Below, piece after piece: positions 36,921-45,106 of a stretch of 53,617 nucleotides of DNA (position 1 is the stretch's first letter; each line of letters opens with the position of its first letter). A model generated the notes under the pieces. That model was not told the DNA's origin and made no database searches. It saw only the letters and a list, made by a program, of their open reading frames with translations. The position numbers and the translations under genes were made by a program. The DNA lies in the NCBI GenBank assembly GCA_949285835.1, contig CASEAR010000041.1:1-53617 (forward strand). Reading direction: 5' to 3'. This stretch comes from an uncultured Verrucomicrobiota bacterium (GTDB lineage: Bacteria; Verrucomicrobiota; Kiritimatiellia; RFP12; UBA3636).

Positions 36921-37988
36921 ATGGAAACTGCAAAATCTGGGAAAAAAACTAAGAAAAACCCCGCTCATGGGAAGGATGTTCGCGCGGGATTGAAGGCCAC
37001 GACGGCGGGGTTGAAACATCACGGCGGACGCCATGGAGGTCTTGGCCGCGGACTTGATGCACTTTTCTCCCGCGAAACTACAAAGATGGTTTCTGATGCG
37101 GCGGTCGGAGTCAATCCAGACGATTCCGGACATGTCTCCAAGACGGTTTTAGATGTCCCCGTTGAACGAATTGTGGCCGGTAAGTGGCAACCACGCACAG
37201 ATTTCGATGAGAATTCTTTAAACGAATTGGCGGACTCAGTAAAAACACATGGAATAATCCAGCCGCTTTTGTGCAGACCTGCTTCCGGCGGTAACTATGA
37301 GCTTATAGGGGGTGAGCGCCGTCTGCGCGCGGCAATCCGCGCTGGTTTGTCATCGGTTCCTGTGATTTTAATGGAGTCTGAAGACAAAATGGCCGCGGAG
37401 CTGGCACTCGTAGAAAATTTGCAGCGCGAGGACCTGAATGTGATCGACGAGGCGGAGGGCTACAAAACTCTTGCTGATACATTTGGTATGTCGCAGGCTG
37501 ACATCGCTGAACGTGTAGGGAAAGCCAGAGCCACCGTCACCAATGTCATGCGTATGCTGAGTCTGCCTGATGAAGTAAAGCAACTGCTCAGAACAAGCGG
37601 AACACAGGGAGCAGAAGACAGGCCAAAGAACGATTTTTCACCCGGGCATGCAAAAGTTTTACTTGGTCTTGCGGATGAGTCTGAAATGATCAGACTGGCC
37701 AGCGAATGTGTACGGCGCGGATGGTCCGTCCGGATGCTTGAAGATCATGTAAAACGCGTAATAAAACCGAAATCCGAGCGGACATATTCCGCAGATATTC
37801 CTGAGTGGTATCTGAATGATATCTGCGACCGTTTGCGGCGATACTTCAAAACAGAGGTAACCGTAGTTTCAAGCCTCAGAAATAAGAATGGAAGAACCAT
37901 CACAAATGGAAGGGTCGAGATTGAATTTCGAGACAACGACGACTTGGGACGCCTTTTGGAGATGTTCGGCATTGAGGTAAACGACTGA
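36921..37988 (+). CDS. parB: Chromosome partitioning protein ParB
   Basis: A 355-residue CTP-dependent DNA clamp of the ParB/Spo0J family. A lysine-rich N-terminal extension ends in GGLGRGLDALFS, the ParA-contacting motif. The CTP-binding domain has QPRTDFDENSLNELADSVKTHG and GGERRLRAA. The parS-binding helix-turn-helix reads MSQADIAERVGKARATVTNVMRML. A C-terminal dimerisation domain closes the protein (RVEIEFRDNDDLGRLLEMFG). parA, usually immediately upstream, is absent; pyrF takes its place. I found no 16-bp parS match in the window. ATG 36921 gives the family start. Confidence 0.93.
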   Translation: METAKSGKKTKKNPAHGKDVRAGLKATTAGLKHHGGRHGGLGRGLDALFSRETTKMVSDAAVGVNPDDSGHVSKTVLDVPVERIVAGKWQPRTDFDENSLNELADSVKTHGIIQPLLCRPASGGNYELIGGERRLRAAIRAGLSSVPVILMESEDKMAAELALVENLQREDLNVIDEAEGYKTLADTFGMSQADIAERVGKARATVTNVMRMLSLPDEVKQLLRTSGTQGAEDRPKNDFSPGHAKVLLGLADESEMIRLASECVRRGWSVRMLEDHVKRVIKPKSERTYSADIPEWYLNDICDRLRRYFKTEVTVVSSLRNKNGRTITNGRVEIEFRDNDDLGRLLEMFGIEVND

Positions 37989-38196
37989 ACAGTCTTTTGA
38001 TGCGGCAATCAAGGCTGGCAGCGGATATTGAGCCAATTCATCGATGGGCCGGGCAGTGCATAATTTCACTGCATGGGAGGCAACCGTTCCAGCTTTCGCG
38101 GCAACACCTTCCGCTATGATTCCAGAAATTTTACCGCATGAGTTTCGCGGTGCAGATATGCCGTGTTTACTGGGTGTTCAGCGAAGTCTCGTTTCT
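37989..38196. other. Gap between convergent parB and the 728-residue protein gene
   Basis: About 210 bp. A 57-codon frame starts at ATG 38044 and overlaps the end of the convergent gene, but it has no ribosome site and no family signature. Confidence 0.4.
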
Positions 38197-40383
38197 TCAG
38201 CATCTTTTCATCAGTGATGCGTATCCAGGGGAAAGATGAGTTTGAGCTCTTGTTTCATCATTCAGCATATCTAAAGACCTGTTATGAAGGAATGAGGCTG
38301 CATTACTGCCAGTATTTACTGCGAGAATGTATGTGAAACCGTCCTCTGCTTTTATTTCGGCGTATGCTATGTCATCGTTAATTCTTGAAAAATAAGCGCA
38401 GCATTCGGTATCCGAAATGCCTGCGGTTACGGCAAAAGCTTCGTCAGTGATTATTTCCCCGAATTTGCGCAGGCGTACTTCCGTATCAGCGAAGGAGCAT
38501 ATCCTTTCCGCGTAAAGAGACGCCGGACATGGATATGTGCGCTTAAAAAGGACATTTTGTTCGGACGATCTCGCTATTTTTATTGTATGTTCCGCATTGA
38601 GGGTTGTCACACGCACAACTCCGTCTATGTTTATGGACTTTGCACCTGTATCTATAAGGCCATCTGCGCGAAATTCCGCATTGAGAGGTATGATTTCCCC
38701 GCGAGAAGTTGTGATGGTCCGGTTAAAACAATTGAAAACATCATTAGGAACAAGCAAATTAAGCCCGAAAACTGAATGAACAACTGTGTCTTTTATCATT
38801 TGAGCATATTGAACAGACAGAATAGTTTTCCCGTCCGGGAGCGCGGCGTGCGCAGTTATTACGCGGGCAATGTCGTAGTTTGAGACGCCTTCGCCAATTG
38901 TATTTGTTTCGACAAGATTGTATCTAGCTGTGCACAGGAAACCATTTTTATATGCGACAGTCTGCGAATCGATTTTAGAGCATCCAACGGCGATCCCATT
39001 CACACACAAATTGATATTTCCCTGCCATTCTGCCATGTCGCTTCTGTTCAGAGGAAGACATAATGAAGTGGGTCCCTGAGCACCGGCACACACGTGTGTT
39101 CGGACGACGCCATGACTGCGTATGCATGCCGCGCCATGAAAATCGTCTTTCCAAACGAAGCTTTCGTTCCTTGTGCCGACGGACGCTTCTGACGGAATGT
39201 TGAAGATGGAACGCCAGTAAGCTCCGTATGAAAGTGAAAGAATGTGATCGGACTCGAGTCGTCTGAGGTAGAAAGGGGAGAGTCGTCCAAGAGGGAACAG
39301 GCGGCGCGAGAAGCATGTGCCGTCGCCGGAATAGTCCATTTCAGTTTTCACCTGCTGGAGCCAGCCTGACTCAAATGCGGGAGCGTCACCGTCCTTAAAC
39401 TTGTCCGCGGCCATTATGTAAACAGGAAGTGCATAACATTGACAATACGTATATCTCGCACGTGTGTCTCCGCCCAGCCGAAGCAATCTGCCATCCGGGA
39501 AAATAAAGTTGCGCACGATATTCCAAAGGTTTTCGGCATTATGAAACAGAGGATCCGGAACGGGTTCTGATGTTTCGCGGAAGCCATACCACGACATTGC
39601 AACATGCGACAGAGATATGAACGAGTAGCCGATATTCATATAGCCGTGATGATCAAGAGAGTAATTTTCCGTAAAATTCGCTCCGACCCATAAGTCCTTT
39701 ACGAGACGTCCACGGTATTCTTTTTCTGAGGTTTCATCTGAGGGGTGAGAGATGCCGGCGGTCAGGAGCCTGTCCGCCTTGTCAAGAATGACATCTCGGA
39801 TTACATCATGCGGGAACTCACTGAGGGTTCGGTAAAGGAAGCACCCGTTCCATATGTTCGATTCCGGATGGTTTCTCCCGGAACTGTTGGGAATTCCTGC
39901 GACAACATCCCAATTTTTTAAGATGGATTCAGCTTCGGACAGCATGACTGTCTTGTACATTTCCATGTCGTTATCCGTCATGTACGGTTTAAGCAGGCGA
40001 ATTCCGTGAGCTGCACGTTCCAATCCGAGCACAGATATCCAGTGCTGTCCCCAAAAGTTTGCATCCGTTGCTGGAAGCTTTGCTACGCTTTTATGGGAAC
40101 GCAATGCATAGCGCAGGAAAGCAAGAGCCGTTTCACGTACCTCATCTCTTGAAATTGCTGGAGAAAACTCGTCTGTTTCCAAATTCTCTGACATAACAGC
40201 CAATGCGGCTGAAACATTGAGATTGCTTTGCACTGCCCAGTGGGCGCTTTCACCTGTTCCGTAGAAAATTTGCCGGGGATCGTATGGAGACACCGAAGTG
40301 AACCTGCGAAGCGAACGAAGCCACGGAATCATCAGAGAAAGGTAATCTCTGTTTGTTACAGCTGGTGTTTTTGGAATCTTCAT
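38197..40383 (-). CDS. Large cytoplasmic protein, possible alpha/alpha-toroid polysaccharide lyase-like enzyme
   Basis: A 728-residue protein without signal peptide. The first ~330 residues are helical with Trp/His-rich segments typical of alpha/alpha-toroid carbohydrate enzymes (TDANFWGQHWISVLGLERAAHG, GRNHPESNIWNGCFLYRTL, LDHHGYMNIGYSF). The second half is beta-rich (SFVWKDDFHGAACIRSHG), as in heparinase-like lyases. The conserved His/Tyr/Asn in NYSLDHHGYMNIGY are candidates for catalysis. This assignment rests on layout, not a clear family match. Start ATG 40383 follows AGGAG at a good distance. It lies 42 bp after the permease gene, so it may act on an imported oligosaccharide. Confidence 0.55.
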   Translation of the reverse strand: MKIPKTPAVTNRDYLSLMIPWLRSLRRFTSVSPYDPRQIFYGTGESAHWAVQSNLNVSAALAVMSENLETDEFSPAISRDEVRETALAFLRYALRSHKSVAKLPATDANFWGQHWISVLGLERAAHGIRLLKPYMTDNDMEMYKTVMLSEAESILKNWDVVAGIPNSSGRNHPESNIWNGCFLYRTLSEFPHDVIRDVILDKADRLLTAGISHPSDETSEKEYRGRLVKDLWVGANFTENYSLDHHGYMNIGYSFISLSHVAMSWYGFRETSEPVPDPLFHNAENLWNIVRNFIFPDGRLLRLGGDTRARYTYCQCYALPVYIMAADKFKDGDAPAFESGWLQQVKTEMDYSGDGTCFSRRLFPLGRLSPFYLRRLESDHILSLSYGAYWRSIFNIPSEASVGTRNESFVWKDDFHGAACIRSHGVVRTHVCAGAQGPTSLCLPLNRSDMAEWQGNINLCVNGIAVGCSKIDSQTVAYKNGFLCTARYNLVETNTIGEGVSNYDIARVITAHAALPDGKTILSVQYAQMIKDTVVHSVFGLNLLVPNDVFNCFNRTITTSRGEIIPLNAEFRADGLIDTGAKSINIDGVVRVTTLNAEHTIKIARSSEQNVLFKRTYPCPASLYAERICSFADTEVRLRKFGEIITDEAFAVTAGISDTECCAYFSRINDDIAYAEIKAEDGFTYILAVNTGSNAASFLHNRSLDMLNDETRAQTHLSPGYASLMKRC

Positions 40384-40425
40384 TGAATGTTCTCCTCTTG
40401 GTTGAAGATGTATCTGCAATGCGGA

Positions 40426-41346
40426 TCAGGACAATCTGACGCGTGGGTCCATCCAGGCATATGCCACATCCGCCGCCAGATTGCATATCTGGTAAAGAAA
40501 TGCTCCTATCAGAACGACCGCCCGTACCATCGCAAGATCAGATGAATTCACAGCATTCAGTCCAATTCCGCCGAGACCGGGAATACCGTAGAAACTTTCG
40601 AGCAATATGCTGCCGGTAAAAAGAAACGGAACCGACAGGCTCACATTTGTTACAACGGGGATCATACTGTTGCGCAGCACGTGCTCAAACAGCACTTTAT
40701 ACGGTGGTAAGCCTTTGGCTAAGGCAGTACGTATGTGCGGACGCCGTGTCTCCTCAAGTATAACCGTTCTGTAAAATCGTACATCCTGGCCAAGACCGCT
40801 CACGATGCCTATGAGAATTGGCAGGCAGAGATATGTCCAATTCTCAAAACCCCATACAGGGAAAAGGCCAAGTTTGAATGCCAGAAAATATTGTCCTGCA
40901 GCAACCCATATTACATAGTTGATGCTCATCAGAGCGGTTGTAGTTCCCAATGCTATTTTATCGAACATCCCCCCATTGCTCGCAGCGCACAACAGTCCAA
41001 TAAGAACAGCCGCGATGGTTCCGATCACCATAATAGGCACAGTCAGCGACAGTGATATGAATACTCCGCTGCGTATTACTTCCCAGACAGGTTGCTTATA
41101 CTCTACTGAATATCCGAAATCACCGCGAACAATGTCATAGATGAAATAAAGGAACTGGATAAGTATCGGACGGTCGTATCCATGAATATGATTGTATTCC
41201 GCTATTGATTCGGCTGTCGCATTTTTGCCGAGTTCAATCATTGCCGGAGAATCGCCGGCCACATTGAAAAGAATAAAAGTTAGAAGCGCCGCTCCAAACA
41301 GCGTTGGAATCATTTGCAGCAGGCGACAAAGTATGTAACGAAGCAT
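40426..41346 (-). CDS. ABC transporter permease (OppB/DppB type)
   Basis: A 306-residue inner-membrane permease. The start MLRYILCRLLQMIPTLFGAALLTFILFNVAGDSP is characteristic of DppB/OppB. The EAA loop, where the ATPase docks, is HIRTALAKGLPPYKVLFEHVLRNSMIPV. LLESFYGIPGLGGIGLNAV and PRVRLS close the protein. Six hydrophobic segments are expected. The partner permease (OppC), binding protein and ATPases are not adjacent; a binding protein and one ATPase are at 7238-10937 on the other strand. The start lies one base after the cpaF stop. Confidence 0.9.
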   Translation of the reverse strand: MLRYILCRLLQMIPTLFGAALLTFILFNVAGDSPAMIELGKNATAESIAEYNHIHGYDRPILIQFLYFIYDIVRGDFGYSVEYKQPVWEVIRSGVFISLSLTVPIMVIGTIAAVLIGLLCAASNGGMFDKIALGTTTALMSINYVIWVAAGQYFLAFKLGLFPVWGFENWTYLCLPILIGIVSGLGQDVRFYRTVILEETRRPHIRTALAKGLPPYKVLFEHVLRNSMIPVVTNVSLSVPFLFTGSILLESFYGIPGLGGIGLNAVNSSDLAMVRAVVLIGAFLYQICNLAADVAYAWMDPRVRLS

Positions 41347-41347
41347 A

Positions 41348-43114
41348 TCAGTCCTGCGGTTGGAACATCGCCGGATCCAATTGTATTCCTCTAGGAGCCA
41401 AATCTCCGAAGAATGTTGGGACGGCTCCGGTGGGTCTGAAATGTCCAACTATCTTTCCGCCTGCAGTTATGCCTGTTTGCGTGTACTCGAAAATATCCTG
41501 CATCGTTATCTGGCTACCTTCAAGTCCGACAACCTCGGAAATGCAAGTGACCTTACGCGAACCGTCGCTCATACGCGACTCATGAACAATTATATCTACT
41601 GCTGAAGCAATCTGTTCACGAATAGCTCTGGAAGGCAACTCCATGCCGGACATAAGCACCATGGTTTCGAGACGGGAAATAACATCCCTTGGAGTATTGG
41701 CATGGACAGTAGTAAGAGAACCGTCGTGTCCGGTATTCATTGCCTGAAGCATATCGAGCGCCTCTCCTCCGCGGCATTCTCCCACAATAATACGATCAGG
41801 ACGCATTCTTAGGGCGTTTCTTACCAGATCTCTTATTGTGATCGCGCCTCTTCCTTCGATATTTGGCGGCCTGGCCTCCAACCTTACAAGATGCGGCTGA
41901 TTGAGTCTAAGCTCTGCAGCATCCTCAATCGTCAGAATCCGTTCATTGTGAGGCAAATAGTTGCTCAACACGTTAAGCAGCGTTGTTTTGCCGGATCCAG
42001 TTCCTCCAGAAACCACAATATTTTTGCGCATACGAACGCAGACATTGAGAAATTCCGCCATCTGCGCGGTAAGTGTTCCAAATCCGATAAGATCTGTGTC
42101 GAAAAGTTTACGTTTTGAAAACTTTCGTATTGTAATACACGGACCAACAAGTGAAAGCGGATGAATAACGCAATTTACACGGGAACCGTCTGCCAGACGT
42201 GCATCAACATACGGCTGACTTTCGTCGACGCGTCGTCCGAGAGGGGATACGATACGCTCAATAACCGCCATTACTGATTGTTCATCAGTAAACGACATAT
42301 CAGTTAATTGAAGCTTTCCGGCGCGTTCGACGTATACGTTGTCACACCCATTGACCATTATTTCCGTAACACTGTCATCCGCGAGCAGGTCCTCAAGTGG
42401 GCCGAGGCCTAGAGCTTCATTAAGGATTTCTGTGCCTATCCGGTCTGGGTCTATGCCTTCCGGCAGTCTGTTTCTGACGTCCTCAATTATGTCGCGTACC
42501 GTATCTCTGGCGCGCTGGCGCAGTTCATCTGTATTGATTCGTGAAGCCGAAAGTCGCTTGATATCAAGACGGTCCACAAGCTCCCGGTGTATTTGCACTT
42601 TGACAGAGCGACGTGTTTCCGCCAGAGGATCGTGGCGTCGAGACTGTTGCGAGGCATCAGATTGAGGCTCAGGGACGGCGGAACGTTCCAGTTCCTTCTG
42701 CTGCGGAACTTGCGTTGCATGTTGCTGTTTTTCCTCCGCCTCATATTCTGCGCGCGAAACGCTGTATGGCTGCGAAACAGAATCCTGCTGTGGTCCAGTG
42801 GGATGCGTTTCTCTTTCTTCCTCCGGGAGGTCTGTAAGCATCAGCGTAAACGGACCGATAGAAACGGGCGTTGTCGGCAGTACTTCTGTGGCCCTTCCCG
42901 CCGGGATGGCGTTTACAAAAGTTCCCGTTTCGGATCCAATGTCGTCTATTCTGTATTTCCCGTTAGAGATCGTAAGCAGGGCGTGGCGCTCCGCTACTGC
43001 CGGGTCATTCAGCACGATGCGGCACCTCTCACTCCGTCCTATTGTGTATGCGCCGTTTCTCAGCGATAATTTGATCGGAGTGTGTTTATCGCGGTATATT
43101 GTGAGGACTGTCAT
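41348..43114 (-). CDS. cpaF: Tad pilus ATPase CpaF with N-terminal FHA domain
   Basis: A 588-residue secretion ATPase that powers Tad/Flp pilus assembly. An FHA-like domain spans about 5-95 (GAYTIGRSERCRIVL, AERHALLT, SETGTFVN). The usual Ser of SRxH and Asn of NGT are changed (AERH, ETGT), so phosphothreonine binding may be lost. A glutamine-rich linker (100-165) follows, then the CpaF core. The core has LEDLLADDSVTEIMVNG, Walker A VSGGTGSGKTT (370-377), the Asp box TIEDAAELRL, Walker B RPDRIIVGECRGGEALDML and the His box NTGHDGSLTTVHAN. All catalytic parts are present. It follows cpaB on the same strand and is 1 bp from the next gene. Confidence 0.93.
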   Translation of the reverse strand: MTVLTIYRDKHTPIKLSLRNGAYTIGRSERCRIVLNDPAVAERHALLTISNGKYRIDDIGSETGTFVNAIPAGRATEVLPTTPVSIGPFTLMLTDLPEEERETHPTGPQQDSVSQPYSVSRAEYEAEEKQQHATQVPQQKELERSAVPEPQSDASQQSRRHDPLAETRRSVKVQIHRELVDRLDIKRLSASRINTDELRQRARDTVRDIIEDVRNRLPEGIDPDRIGTEILNEALGLGPLEDLLADDSVTEIMVNGCDNVYVERAGKLQLTDMSFTDEQSVMAVIERIVSPLGRRVDESQPYVDARLADGSRVNCVIHPLSLVGPCITIRKFSKRKLFDTDLIGFGTLTAQMAEFLNVCVRMRKNIVVSGGTGSGKTTLLNVLSNYLPHNERILTIEDAAELRLNQPHLVRLEARPPNIEGRGAITIRDLVRNALRMRPDRIIVGECRGGEALDMLQAMNTGHDGSLTTVHANTPRDVISRLETMVLMSGMELPSRAIREQIASAVDIIVHESRMSDGSRKVTCISEVVGLEGSQITMQDIFEYTQTGITAGGKIVGHFRPTGAVPTFFGDLAPRGIQLDPAMFQPQD

Positions 43115-43140
43115 TTTATTATTGAGACGGCAGGGGAACG

Positions 43141-43959
43141 TCAGATGGAATGCGAACGCCGCATTTTCTGCCGCGCCTCATTCAGTTCCTGAAGTTCTTT
43201 TTCAACTTTATCGAAATCAATTCTAGGCAAATCACGTTCAAACGAAGTGTCTGACTGGTTACGAAGAGAAAGAACAAGTTTACCCTTCATTTGCTGTGCA
43301 AACACAAGCAGTTCCGCTTCGCGCGGCGTTACCTGCAGCGTTACCGTTCCGTAGTTCGATGCTTGTCTGTTGTTTGCCGAAATTGTGCGGAAGGTGTCGC
43401 TACCTGTCGCCAGCACAGTTACATTCTGAAGAACCGTGAACGTTACTAGTTCTGTTTCGCTGTAACCATCCGAACTCGTGTTCGGCAAAGCAAAAGAACC
43501 GAGAACATCGACGCAATCGTTAGGTCGGATCATCCCGGAAACAGCAGCCGCTCCTGATACGGGTATGGACACAGCTCTCATTCCCTCCTTCACATCGTCA
43601 GAGAGTGTTCGTGTTCTGGTTCGTCCGCCCTCTATGTCGGTCCACAATATAGGCGAGCGTGCAGAAAGCGGATTTTTAAGTTTTCGTCCGATAATACGCT
43701 GATATTCCTCAAGTCTTATAGCATCATCGCGTATATCTCCGGCAAAAACCGTCATTTTCCCGATATCCTCTTCCTGAATTACGGTTCCCTGCGCAAGCTG
43801 CCTGGAAGTACCGACTACAGCGACCTTCTCAGCGTTTTTATAAAGCCGCTCGTATTCCTGTCTGAATTTTCGTTCATGTGCATCAAGCCAGGCCCTTGAT
43901 GCCGCGGCCGCGAGCAGACCCAGAGCCACAGATATGATGAGAATAAATTTTTGTTTCAT
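43141..43959 (-). CDS. cpaB: Tad pilus assembly protein CpaB
   Basis: A 272-residue protein with an N-terminal membrane anchor (residues 5-22). An SAF domain (about 45-115: VVGTSRQLAQGTVIQEEDIGKM) follows, then the RcpC/CpaB domain (EGMRAVSIPVSGAAAVSGMIRPNDCVDVLGSF and TVTLQVTPREAELLVFAQQMKGKLVLSLR). CpaB works in the periplasm with the outer-membrane secretin. It ends with a charged coiled tail (EKELQELNEARQKMRR). It is 26 bp before cpaF. The secretin gene (cpaC) that usually follows is missing; cpaF is here directly. Confidence 0.92.
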   Translation of the reverse strand: MKQKFILIISVALGLLAAAASRAWLDAHERKFRQEYERLYKNAEKVAVVGTSRQLAQGTVIQEEDIGKMTVFAGDIRDDAIRLEEYQRIIGRKLKNPLSARSPILWTDIEGGRTRTRTLSDDVKEGMRAVSIPVSGAAAVSGMIRPNDCVDVLGSFALPNTSSDGYSETELVTFTVLQNVTVLATGSDTFRTISANNRQASNYGTVTLQVTPREAELLVFAQQMKGKLVLSLRNQSDTSFERDLPRIDFDKVEKELQELNEARQKMRRSHSI

Positions 43960-43974
43960 TTCAAAGGCTCCCGT

Positions 43975-45102
43975 TTAGTCGTTCAGCGCATCCTTATAGA
44001 GACTTAGTGCAGCTTTTGCGACATTGCTCCATGTGTAATTTTTTGCTCGTTTGGGGCCCTCCGTGCGCAATCGGTCACGAAGCGAGGTATCCAGAGCGAT
44101 TCTTACAATTGCCTGCGACATGTCATCTACACTTTCCGGATCAAAGTAAAGAGCAGCACCATTGTCTCCGCCTCCCAGATCAAGCAGGGCAGGGGTCGCC
44201 GACGCAGCGACCGGAGTTCCTGCCGACATGGCCTCGAGCATCGGAAGTCCGAATCCTTCATGAATGCTTGGCAAAATCATCGCGTGAGCCGAACTTATGA
44301 TATACGGCACATCGGAAGGGATAATTTCAGGCAGGAAACGCACATGCTGCCCAATGCCGAGAGAGTCAGAAAACTGCTTGAGTTTCTGCAGCTTGGCAGG
44401 GGTTCCGTACACGCCTAGAACAAGATCTATCCCGTGTACCAGAGTAACAGCTTTTGAATAAGCCTTGAGCATGTTGTAGAGGTTTTTGTGAGGCTCTGCG
44501 CCGCCCATGTACAGCAGGCACGGGCGTGTGTAGTCGTAGCTCAGGGAGATCCGGTCGCAGGTTTCCTCGTCATATTCGTGGAACTCAGGCCCGACACCAG
44601 GAGGAACTGTAACGCATTTGTAAGCCAGATCCGGAAAAATGGACCTGACGTCCTCAAGCGTGGCATTGGAAACGGTCATCGCCCTTGTACATGCTTTCAG
44701 AGATGCGCTGAGCGACTCCATAAAGGCGATACTTTCCTGCGGGGAGGTTTCATACCGGCATTTTATCGGAGCACAGTTATGTATCGTGAGGACAATCGGC
44801 GCATTGTACCCGATAGAGGGACATATCCTGTGCGGGGTATGGTAGATGTCCGGTTTCAGGCGTTCTGCCAATTTGCGCATTGGCAGCTGGGCAGAGGGAT
44901 CCTCAGGAGGTGCGACACATGTAGTCTGGAGAACATTCTCCATGTCCGGGAGCCGAAACTTACATGACGGATGACGCACCACAGTAAGCCTGTCACCTGT
45001 TGTTTTGAACAAATCCGCAAGTGCAGTGGCCAACCCGGATGCATAACGTATGATGCGAGGGTATTTTGCCGTGGCCAGCCTGGCATCGAACAAAACATGC
45101 AT
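43975..45102 (-). CDS. Glycosyltransferase family 4 protein
   Basis: A 375-residue GT-B fold enzyme transferring a sugar from a nucleotide donor with retention. The N-terminal domain has DIYHTPHRI and IHNCAPIKC. The C-terminal donor-binding domain has LLYMGGAEPHKNLYNMLKAY and the family EX7E motif in SIHEGFGLPMLEAMSAGTPVAAS. It lies 4 bp after glmM and 15 bp before cpaB. It may therefore build surface glycan or decorate pilus components, an inference from position only. Confidence 0.88.
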   Translation of the reverse strand: MHVLFDARLATAKYPRIIRYASGLATALADLFKTTGDRLTVVRHPSCKFRLPDMENVLQTTCVAPPEDPSAQLPMRKLAERLKPDIYHTPHRICPSIGYNAPIVLTIHNCAPIKCRYETSPQESIAFMESLSASLKACTRAMTVSNATLEDVRSIFPDLAYKCVTVPPGVGPEFHEYDEETCDRISLSYDYTRPCLLYMGGAEPHKNLYNMLKAYSKAVTLVHGIDLVLGVYGTPAKLQKLKQFSDSLGIGQHVRFLPEIIPSDVPYIISSAHAMILPSIHEGFGLPMLEAMSAGTPVAASATPALLDLGGGDNGAALYFDPESVDDMSQAIVRIALDTSLRDRLRTEGPKRAKNYTWSNVAKAALSLYKDALND

Positions 45103-45106
45103 TTCA

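Noticed and set aside
7433-43000. Many long frames antisense to recognised genes (e.g. 12522-13283, 33948-34694)
   Set aside because: They are shadows of well-supported genes on the other strand and lack start signals and family motifs.
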